Shown here one piece after another: positions 25,736-32,910 of a stretch of 32,910 nt of DNA (position 1 is the first letter of the stretch; each line of letters opens with the position of its first letter). Origin of the DNA: Candidatus Aenigmatarchaeota archaeon (GTDB taxonomy: Archaea; Aenigmatarchaeota; Aenigmatarchaeia; QMZP01; QMZT01). The position numbers and the translations under genes were made by a program. The notes beneath the pieces were generated by a model. The model was not told where the DNA came from. It ran no database searches and saw nothing but the letters and a program-made list of their open reading frames with translations. The DNA lies in NCBI GenBank assembly GCA_021162425.1, contig JAGGYQ010000013.1, positions 1-32,910 of the forward strand. The letters run 5' to 3'.

Positions 25736-26089
25736 ATGGGGATATTGAGCGAAGCAATAAAGAGGATTTTGGAGAGACCTGCTACTAGGAAATATCCGAA
25801 GGAGAAACCGAAAATCCCAGAAGGGTTTCGCGGAAGAATCGAATGGAATCCGGAGACATGCATATTCTGCATGCTCTGCGCCATCAACTGCCCCACGAAC
25901 GCGATAACCATAAACAAGGAAAAGAAGGAGTGGAGTATAGACATAGGAAAATGTATTTTCTGCGGGAGATGCCACGACGTTTGCCCCACAAAGCCGAAAT
26001 CCGTCTCCAACTCGAAAAAATACGAGCTGGCAGAATACGAGAAGGAAAAATTCAGGCTGAAGTTCAGGAAGTCAGAAAGGGGTGGGTAA
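25736..26089 (+). CDS. NuoI/EchF-like 2x[4Fe-4S] ferredoxin subunit
   Basis: CIFCMLCAINCPTNAI and CIFCGRCHDVCPTKP clusters; start chosen at ATG (MGILSEAIKRIL). Confidence 0.9.
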   Translation: MGILSEAIKRILERPATRKYPKEKPKIPEGFRGRIEWNPETCIFCMLCAINCPTNAITINKEKKEWSIDIGKCIFCGRCHDVCPTKPKSVSNSKKYELAEYEKEKFRLKFRKSERGG

Positions 26090-26111
26090 TTTTTGACCCG
26101 ATTCCCGGATG

Positions 26112-26155
26112 TTACGGGCACAGTTTTTACAATTATTTCATGCTTGTGCCCGTAA
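26112..26155. repeat. Inverted repeat, 10-nt arms TTACGGGCAC...GTGCCCGTAA, 24-nt spacer
   Basis: Arms 26112-26121 and 26146-26155, perfect. Confidence 0.9.
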
Positions 26156-26158
26156 TTT

Positions 26159-27112
26159 TCATTCGAATTCGTTTTCCCTCAGGTACTTTATCACCAAAGA
26201 AACGAAAGGTCTCAGATTTCCCCTGTGCGCTTCCCGTATGGCCCTGTAGTATTCTTCCTTGTTCCTGTTCTTTATATCAATCATCGGAAATCCGTTCTTT
26301 TTGAGGATAAAATTGAGAAGCAGTCTTCCTATCCTGCCATTTCCGTCAAGAAACGGATGTATGCCTTCAAATGCCGTGTGAACATACGCAGCGACCACCA
26401 CAGGATGGTATTTCTTCCTATTTCTTCTGTACCACTTCATCAGTTTTTTGAATTCCCTTTCCACGAAAGCAGGCTTTGGGGGCATCAGCTCCGCTCCTCT
26501 TACGAAGACCTGTCTGTCCCTGAACACACCGGCATATTTTCCCAGTATGTTGTGCATGAGTTTTCTGTGCATTTCCAAGATGAACTCTTTGCTCACGTCA
26601 CCTTCGTATTCGACCATGTAGTCGAATGCTTCCTTGTGGTTTTCCGCTTCTCTTATCTCCCTTATACTCTTTCCACCGGGAACTGTTTTCTCGAAAAGTA
26701 TGAGAGCGGTTTCCTGGAGCGTGAGTGTGCTTCCCTCAATCGCGTTCGTGTCGTATGTGAATCTTGTTACAAACCATTCGTAATACTTCCTTTTTTCCGC
26801 GTCCGTCGCAGTTTTTATGTAATTTTCGAACTTTCTCTTTATTTTTTCCATCTCCTTTTCTTCCTCGGTTGTGACAAGGGCAAAAAGCGGGTCCACTGAT
26901 TTGAGATAATTTCGCACCTTTTCCCTGAGTTTTTCCCTGTTTTTCTTCAACATGTCTTCTATCTGCCTTTTGGACTTCTTTCCTCTGCCCATGTACATCC
27001 TTATCTTCTTCCATTTGTTTTTCCCAGTCCTTACATTTTCCACAAGGTAATGGTATTTTCTCCCCCTTATTATCTTCTCCTCGTAATACATCCCATCATC
27101 CTCCGTCCACAT
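26159..27112 (-). CDS. Fic family protein (putative AMPylase) with inhibitory-helix motif
   Basis: HPFLDGNGRIGRLLLNFIL catalytic motif and upstream TNAIEGS matching (S/T)xxxE(G/N). Confidence 0.92.
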   Translation of the reverse strand: MWTEDDGMYYEEKIIRGRKYHYLVENVRTGKNKWKKIRMYMGRGKKSKRQIEDMLKKNREKLREKVRNYLKSVDPLFALVTTEEEKEMEKIKRKFENYIKTATDAEKRKYYEWFVTRFTYDTNAIEGSTLTLQETALILFEKTVPGGKSIREIREAENHKEAFDYMVEYEGDVSKEFILEMHRKLMHNILGKYAGVFRDRQVFVRGAELMPPKPAFVEREFKKLMKWYRRNRKKYHPVVVAAYVHTAFEGIHPFLDGNGRIGRLLLNFILKKNGFPMIDIKNRNKEEYYRAIREAHRGNLRPFVSLVIKYLRENEFE

Positions 27113-27118
27113 TATTTA

Positions 27119-27163
27119 TTACGGGCACGGTATTTATAAAATTTTATACATTTGTGCCCGTAA
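27119..27163. promoter_or_regulatory. Second copy of the same inverted repeat, spanning a TATA-like element upstream of fic
   Basis: Arms 27119-27128 and 27154-27163 (TTACGGGCAC...GTGCCCGTAA) around GGTATTTATAAAATTTTATACATTT. Confidence 0.75.
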
Positions 27164-27219
27164 TTTCCGGATACCGGACCAAGAAAACAGATTTTTATCC
27201 CGCCGGACAAAATTTAAAC

Positions 27220-28890
27220 ATGAGATTGGCGGTTTTCACCCTGCTCTCCCTCGTCCTCCTCGCGAGTCCGAGTCTCGCGTATGAACTTCACGAGGGCGAT
27301 TTCGTCGTGGGAAGCGGGGAGACATTCGTTCTGAAGGACAGAACGCTCGAAGTGGACGGGGACTTCATCCTGGAAGACGGCTCAACCTTCATTATGGAAA
27401 ACGCCGTTCTTATCATAAGGGAGAGGTACAAATCCGAACATTCCCTGAAGGCGACGCGCGCGAAAATAACGGTCAGGAATTCCCAGATAAGATCCTCGCA
27501 GAACGTGATGGCGCAGACCCTGGGGAATCTCCTCGGGCCGGAGCTAAACCTCCACATGGACCGCAGAAGCGAAATAACCGTGGAGGGAAGCGAAATATAC
27601 GGGAGAATCATCCTCCACGAAGCTTCCACCGGACATATTGAAAATTCGACAGTCTCGTATGTTTACTGGAGCATGGACTCGAAGCTCACCCTGGAGAAAT
27701 CGGTTCTGGGAAGTTTCGTGTTCGAGTGTTTCGGTGGCAAAAGAGGAGAGATGACGCTCAGCGATTTGAAAAGGAACGCGAGCACAAACCTCGAACTCTC
27801 AAACCTTCCCGAAGGCGGGTTTCTCGAGATGAGGGACACGAACGTGAAGATGCTGTGGAGTTTCAACATGGAGGCCGAATGCGAAAAGGACGTGACGTTG
27901 CGAAACTCGAATTTCAACCTGTTCTGGGTGAAATTCCCGCCCACGGATGAGCGCATAAGGATAGAGAACCTCCCGACCGGTTTTGTGACCAGTTTCGATT
28001 TGCGGGAAGTCGTCTCTGGCATAACGCTCCCCTACAACGTGAGAATCGAAAACGCGCGAATTGACTTCTTCAAACCGGAGATGCTGGGGACGAAGGCGGA
28101 AATCGTGAATTCCCACGCTATGGTCCACCCCTACGATTTCGCCGACCTCGTGATACGCAATTCCACCCTTTACAGTTTTTTCAACTACGGTTCGAAGCGG
28201 GTGGAATTTCACAACGTTTACATTCGCGAAAACCTCCAGCTCATCGAGAAGGTGGAGTTCAGGGGCGGAGGAAGGAAGGTGAACGGAAAAACCATAGGGG
28301 CGGGAGGAAATTTCGATTTCCTTTTCGATAACCTCGTGATCAACGCCCCTGAAATAATCGTCGCCTGCAACGAGGGGAAGATGAACGGAAGCGTTAAATT
28401 CCTTTCGCCCCTTTCGCTCTCGAACGTCCACTGGGTTAAAGGGAAGATCACGCGGACCTATCCCGTGATTTCCGATCCGAACGCAAAAATAACCCTCTGG
28501 GACGGTGAAACCCTGAAACAAACGAAAACCACGGACGAAAACGGAAGGACCTCATTCACCCTCATTTTCGACCCGACCACCTACAACAAAACCTACACCC
28601 TCAAACTCTCGAACTCCTCCTTCGAATTTCCCCTAACCTTCATCACGAGCACCCCAATAAACCTCACAGCACCAAAACCGGAACCAGAAGAGCCACCAGA
28701 ACAACCCGGACAGGCAGAAATGGGGAATAAATCCAACACCCCGCCCGCATCCGCAACCACGCCCGAACCGGAAGGATCAGAATCACCCCCTCCACCCACA
28801 CCGACACCAATACCCGTGATTTTGGGTGTTCTGGGGATTTTCGCGATTTTGATAGCAATAGGGGTGTGGGTGGTGTGGAGGAAGAGATGA
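27220..28890 (+). CDS. Secreted beta-helix-like surface protein with Pro-rich stalk and C-terminal TM anchor
   Basis: Signal peptide MRLAVFTLLSLVLLASPSLAYEL, repeated short beta segments, Pro/Glu/Thr-rich linker, terminal VILGVLGIFAILIAIGVWVVWRKR. Confidence 0.75.
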   Translation: MRLAVFTLLSLVLLASPSLAYELHEGDFVVGSGETFVLKDRTLEVDGDFILEDGSTFIMENAVLIIRERYKSEHSLKATRAKITVRNSQIRSSQNVMAQTLGNLLGPELNLHMDRRSEITVEGSEIYGRIILHEASTGHIENSTVSYVYWSMDSKLTLEKSVLGSFVFECFGGKRGEMTLSDLKRNASTNLELSNLPEGGFLEMRDTNVKMLWSFNMEAECEKDVTLRNSNFNLFWVKFPPTDERIRIENLPTGFVTSFDLREVVSGITLPYNVRIENARIDFFKPEMLGTKAEIVNSHAMVHPYDFADLVIRNSTLYSFFNYGSKRVEFHNVYIRENLQLIEKVEFRGGGRKVNGKTIGAGGNFDFLFDNLVINAPEIIVACNEGKMNGSVKFLSPLSLSNVHWVKGKITRTYPVISDPNAKITLWDGETLKQTKTTDENGRTSFTLIFDPTTYNKTYTLKLSNSSFEFPLTFITSTPINLTAPKPEPEEPPEQPGQAEMGNKSNTPPASATTPEPEGSESPPPPTPTPIPVILGVLGIFAILIAIGVWVVWRKR

Positions 28891-28937
28891 AAGTAAACCG
28901 AGCCGGGTCTGGTCGGTGGCACGTCTTATTGTTTATC

Positions 28938-30140
28938 CTAATAAAGCAAACCGAAAAGGTAAAGGGAGCGCTCTTTTCCAGAAAGGTTCACACCCTCTTT
29001 CACCACGTAGGCATTTTCCATCCCGGAGATTTGTGAGTGGCCTTTTGATTTACCGCCAACTTCGAATATGTAATCTCCGACAACAAAGTCAGGTGTTCTT
29101 CTAACCCTTCCTGTCTTGAGATAAAAACATTCGCCCACATGCTGAACAAAAAAATCCTCCCTTATACCCCCCATTTCAGGCGATATTCCATAATACGAGC
29201 ATAACGCACTTCTTAAAGAGAGTGGCATTAAAATCTTATCCTCCTTTCTTACACTTTTCTTTCCCTTCGCATACGGACTCACCCTGTAAACAACCCCGGA
29301 CCTTTCCAGAGAAGATATAATCTCCTTAACCAGTTTTATACTTATCCCCAGGCTGTTCGAAAGTCCCGAATAACTTAATTCCAATGGCTTCGAAACCGCC
29401 ACGCTTTTAATTACCCTGTACACGGCATCTATGTAATAATTGTCGATCTCTCTGAGATAAGCAAGGTCATACCTTATTGTTCTTTCCAGGATGTTTACGT
29501 ATATCTCGGGGTTCTTTTCAAAAAATGCAGCGGGTAAAGCATCAAAGCTTACATACGGCTGGTAGTAATTAAGGTACGGAATCAGCATATTTTCGATTTT
29601 TCCTGTATCCTTCCTGACAATATCCTTTATATCTATCTTCGGTAGAAGTTTTCCGGAGGCAAAGTATATGTATTCCCTGAATGAAAGCGGTTTCATTTCA
29701 TGAAATCTCGCCCTTCTCGAAAGTTCGGATCCCTTTGCCCTCAGATATATGGCTGAAGACCCGGAAACCACGATTTTTGAGTGCGTCTCGTCATAAAATA
29801 TCTTTAAATCCTTTTCCCAGTCAGGAATCATATGGATCTCATCGATTAAAAAGACCCTGTGGCGTTTTGCATACGCATAGTGAAGCAGGTCCAGCAAGGA
29901 AACACCCTGCTTTAAAACAATCTCGCTATTGATGAATATGGCATCCCTTTCGGTTTTGTAGATTTTTGATAGCAACGTTGTCTTTCCGCTTCCCCTTATC
30001 CCGGAAATAACGGAGATCCCCTGATATCTCTGCACATCCCTCATAACAGCTTGGCTCAACGGCCTTAATTTCCTGACCACGCTCCTTTCTGCTATATTTG
30101 AGGACACCGTCGCTATCGATGAAAAGGTTTTCTCATCCAT
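28938..30140 (-). CDS. AAA_14/DUF4143-type archaeal ATPase
   Basis: ISGIRGSGKTTLLSKIY (Walker A), VFLIDEIHMIPDWEKDLK (Walker B), IVVSGSSAIYL sensor, C-terminal FFVQHVGECFYLKTGRVRRTPDFVV nuclease-like region. Confidence 0.88.
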   Translation of the reverse strand: MDEKTFSSIATVSSNIAERSVVRKLRPLSQAVMRDVQRYQGISVISGIRGSGKTTLLSKIYKTERDAIFINSEIVLKQGVSLLDLLHYAYAKRHRVFLIDEIHMIPDWEKDLKIFYDETHSKIVVSGSSAIYLRAKGSELSRRARFHEMKPLSFREYIYFASGKLLPKIDIKDIVRKDTGKIENMLIPYLNYYQPYVSFDALPAAFFEKNPEIYVNILERTIRYDLAYLREIDNYYIDAVYRVIKSVAVSKPLELSYSGLSNSLGISIKLVKEIISSLERSGVVYRVSPYAKGKKSVRKEDKILMPLSLRSALCSYYGISPEMGGIREDFFVQHVGECFYLKTGRVRRTPDFVVGDYIFEVGGKSKGHSQISGMENAYVVKEGVNLSGKERSLYLFGLLY

Positions 30141-30168
30141 GATTATATTTTCCCGTTTGGTCTTTAAA

Positions 30169-30218
30169 AACTTTCCTGTAGGGAAGTTTTTATTGTGAAT
30201 AACTTTCCTGTAGGGAAG
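30169..30218. promoter_or_regulatory. Two copies of near-palindrome AACTTTCCTGTAGGGAAG (30169-30186, 30201-30218)
   Basis: 18-nt exact repeats just upstream of the ATPase start; a third related site TTTCCTGTCGGGAA at 30429-30442. Confidence 0.6.
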
Positions 30219-30428
30219 AAATTAGAAAAATCCCCCGGCCAAGTTATTACAACTAGTAATAAAATTATTAAAAATCGTAATGATTGCGAACATGAAACAA
30301 AAATACTGAAAAAGAGAAGTTTTATCCAGTATGACACCCCAGAAATAATTAAAATTTCAAAAGTTAAAACCTCTTTGAAAAGAGCTAAAGAATTCATGCT
30401 TCACATAGGAAAATTGATAGAGGAGTAG
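30195..30428 (+). CDS. Hypothetical 77-aa protein (GTG start)
   Basis: ORF MNNFPVGKKLEKSPGQV..., divergent from the ATPase gene. Confidence 0.4.
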   Translation: MNNFPVGKKLEKSPGQVITTSNKIIKNRNDCEHETKILKKRSFIQYDTPEIIKISKVKTSLKRAKEFMLHIGKLIEE

Positions 30429-30561
30429 TTTCCTGTCGGGAATTTCTCAATAGCAAATAATGGTGTTTTAATCCAGGTATCTTCTATATCTTGGGGTCGG
30501 CGCAATGTTCACATCGATCCTTCTCTTCTTTCTCTCTCGCCTTGAATACCGTCCATCGTGC

Positions 30562-30590
30562 GTTTAAACGTAAGGGTTTTAAAGCGGGGA
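30562..30590 (+). repeat. Direct repeat copy 1: gtttaaacgtaagggttttaaagcgggga
   Basis: 29-nt exact match to 32127-32155. Confidence 0.9.
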
Positions 30591-30668
30591 AAGAAGAGAT
30601 AAACATAGGTAACGGAGGGAGACGCCACTCACTAGTGACCTGAGAAAGTCGAGACTTTTGGGAGGAAA

Positions 30669-31984
30669 ATGAACAGGAGAGAGTTATCGGAACTTATAGA
30701 GACAGGTGAAGGGTACACTTTGGAGTTTAAGGAATCCGTAAGCTCTTCAATAGGGAAGGATATATGTGCCTTTGCCAATTCTTCTGGTGGGAAAATCATC
30801 TTGGGGGTTACAGACAAAGGAGAGATTAAAGGTTATAAAATAAGCAACAGAGATAGGTCAAGGGTTCAGAACATAGCCAAGAACATGGACCCTTCTGTTG
30901 AGGTTAAAATAGAACAAATTGGAGATTTGGGAGTAATTTTTGTTCCGGAGGGAAAGAATAAGCCCTACTTTGCTGGTGGTCATTGTTATATAAGGCAGGG
31001 AGCAAGCTCTGTGTTGCTAAAAGGGATGAAATAAGAGAATTTTTTCAAAGAGAGAACTTGATACAATTTGACAGGAGACCAAATTACGAGTTTGATTGGA
31101 AGGAAGATTTTAACAAAAAAGCCTTCGAAAATTTCAGGGAAATTGCGGGAATACCGAAAGATTTATCCGTAGAGCATGTTTTGAAAAATTTGAACCTGAT
31201 AACTGATGAGAAAGTGAACAATGCTGGTGTTTTGTTTTTCTGTAACGATTTAAGAAAGTTTTTCATTAATGCCGGTGTTGTTGTGGTTTTGTATAGAACT
31301 CCTGATAAGGCCGATGTGATGGATATTAAAGAATTCTGCGATGATTTTGTCACCAATTACGAAAATGTTATGAAGTATATTATGATTTTCCTGAGCAAGG
31401 AAATTGAAATTAAAGGATTAAAAAGAATAGAAAATCCCGAAATACCTGAAGAGGCATTGAGGGAAGCTTTGATTAACGCTATGGTTCATAGAGATTATTT
31501 CATTCAGGGAAGGGTGCAAATTGATATTTACCCTGATAGATTGGAAATTACAAATCCCGGGAAACTCCTGTTTGATGAAAAGGATTTGGGAAATATAAGC
31601 ATAGCCAGAAATCCTATAATATTCGATTTGGCCCATAGACTGCACTATGTTGAAAAAATAGGTTCTGGAATAAGAAGGATTAGAAATTTAGTTCCTGATG
31701 TTGAGTTTAAAATTGGTTCTAACTGGTTCAGAGTTGTTTTCAAAAGAAAGTTGGTGGAAAAGTTCCCAGAAAAGTGGTCAGAAAGGTGGTCAGAACTATC
31801 AGAAAGGCAAAAGGAAATAGTAAGGTTGTTAGAGGAAAATCCGAGGATAAGTAGAGCAAAGTTAGCTGAGAAACTTGGCATTAATCCTTCAGCTGTCCAG
31901 AAGCACTTAAAGAAATTAAAAGAGAAGGGTATAATCACAAGGGTCGGCCCTGCCAAAGGAGGATACTGGAAGGTCTTAAAGTGA
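30669..31984 (+). pseudogene. AlbA_2/Schlafen-type ATP-binding + HTH protein split by a frameshift (30669-31034 and 30983-31984)
   Basis: ORF1 has the AlbA_2 domain (GYTLEFKESVSSSIGKDICAFANSSGGKIILGV...YIRQGASSV); ORF2 in the -1 frame continues AKRDEIREFF...EALINAMVHRDYF...IEITNPG...GSGIRRI and a C-terminal HTH. Confidence 0.75.
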
Positions 31985-32126
31985 ATCGGACAAACAGGAC
32001 AATCACAGGACAATCGAATTCTTAATTTCCTGCCAAAAATCCCCCCTCCCTCACTCCGACCGTTCTGCCTCGACGCCCTCGCAAGTTTTTGCTTCAAAGG
32101 ATAAATGAAAATAAAACAAGACCCAA

Positions 32127-32155
32127 GTTTAAACGTAAGGGTTTTAAAGCGGGGA
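32127..32155 (+). repeat. Direct repeat copy 2: gtttaaacgtaagggttttaaagcgggga
   Basis: 29-nt exact match to 30562-30590. Confidence 0.9.
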
Positions 32156-32331
32156 GGGGAAGAAATAAAGGAGTGGCTGGAAATGCTCAGGATCGCGTAG
32201 CTCGAGAAAAATTTCGCTTTAATTCATAATCTCAAGAGGTTATGTGAATAAAAGGTGCGTGAAATATTCGTTGTCCGAAATTGCGGGCGACGGGCTAACA
32301 AAATTAAAAGTAAGGAATTGGGGATAATATC

Positions 32332-32910
32332 ATGAAGCACTTGACAGTAAGGTTCGCTTGGCATGATAATAAATGGAATGGGAAAATCTGTAAAAATCCA
32401 TCAGAGAATGTTTATTGTGTTGATAATTATTCTCTTTTATCTTCTAGGATTCAAAGAAGGAGAAATGTTGAGATTGAAGAAAAATTTAAGGAAAGACCTA
32501 TATCAGAAGTAAAAGATAACTCAAATTATATTCCACCCTGTTATTGGTGTATAAATATACTTGGAAAAGAAGAATATGGCATAGAAGATATTCATCCTTT
32601 TGGAGACACATGGGATAAATTTAGTAATGTTCCACCACTTAGTGAATCCTTAAAACCCTTTTCAATATTCACTTGGAATTTTAAGTTATCATTCACAACA
32701 ACCGGAGCATATAAATATCCTCCTGACCTAGAGGATCGAGTTAGGAAGTATATAAAAAATATTGAACCCTTGAAATCCATAACTTTTTTCTATGCAAATT
32801 ATAGCAATCCTATTACCGGGGATGAAAGAAAATATCTGGTATTAGGAGCAGGTTTAGTGAAAGAAAAGATAAAGTTTCCAAAGGAATATGATTTTCCTAA
32901 AGAATTATAT
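32332..32910 (+). CDS. 5' part of an uncharacterised large protein, open to the window end
   Basis: ATG at 32332, continuous ORF MKHLTVRFAWHDNKWNGKICKNPSENVYCVDNYSLLSSRIQRRRNVEIEEKF...YIPPCYWCINILG... with no stop before 32910. Confidence 0.7.
   Translation, partial: MKHLTVRFAWHDNKWNGKICKNPSENVYCVDNYSLLSSRIQRRRNVEIEEKFKERPISEVKDNSNYIPPCYWCINILGKEEYGIEDIHPFGDTWDKFSNVPPLSESLKPFSIFTWNFKLSFTTTGAYKYPPDLEDRVRKYIKNIEPLKSITFFYANYSNPITGDERKYLVLGAGLVKEKIKFPKEYDFPKELY

Noticed and set aside
27799-28521. 240-aa - strand ORF within the beta-helix protein gene
   Set aside because: Shadow ORF of a high-GC coding region; the + strand has signal peptide, repeats and TM anchor.
31750-31815. Repetitive gtggtcagaa segment in the HTH gene (EKWSERWSEL)
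   Set aside because: Short Trp-Ser/Glu linker repeats are common in AlbA_2/HTH-type proteins; no separate function implied.
31994-32015. Tandem 11-nt repeat acaggacaatc x2
   Set aside because: Short, just after a stop codon; likely chance or slippage with no supporting context.

Overview
Archaeal chromosomal segment. Evidence: aL44e-aS27e-aIF2alpha cluster, uS5-uL30-uL15-SecY block, Bud32, SAMP/ThiS-like protein, Ncs6-like tRNA thiolase, archaellin/pilin-like class III signal peptides. About 30 ORFs are supportable. Accessory content includes a three-gene group-4 [NiFe]-hydrogenase-like module, a Fic gene bracketed by matching inverted repeats, an AAA_14/DUF4143-type ATPase with repeated palindromes at its promoter, and a probably frameshifted AlbA_2/Schlafen-type gene flanked by 29-nt direct repeats. 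The most unusual signal is in the tRNA genes, which are probably unannotated or mis-annotated. Four tRNA genes (one truncated by the window start) all appear interrupted in the T-loop at position 59/60. These are tRNA-Val(GAC) with a 26-nt intron and a textbook bulge-helix-bulge; tRNA-Val(CAC) with a 148-nt intron built from ~48-nt tandem units; the 3' end of another tRNA at the window start carrying an intron of the same family, 83 nt perfectly identical to the Val(CAC) one; and a 364-nt tRNA-Ser(CGA) locus that seems to need four insertions removed (D-loop, anticodon loop 37/38, variable arm, T-loop). All coordinates, foldings and identities were read by eye; no search or folding program was run.
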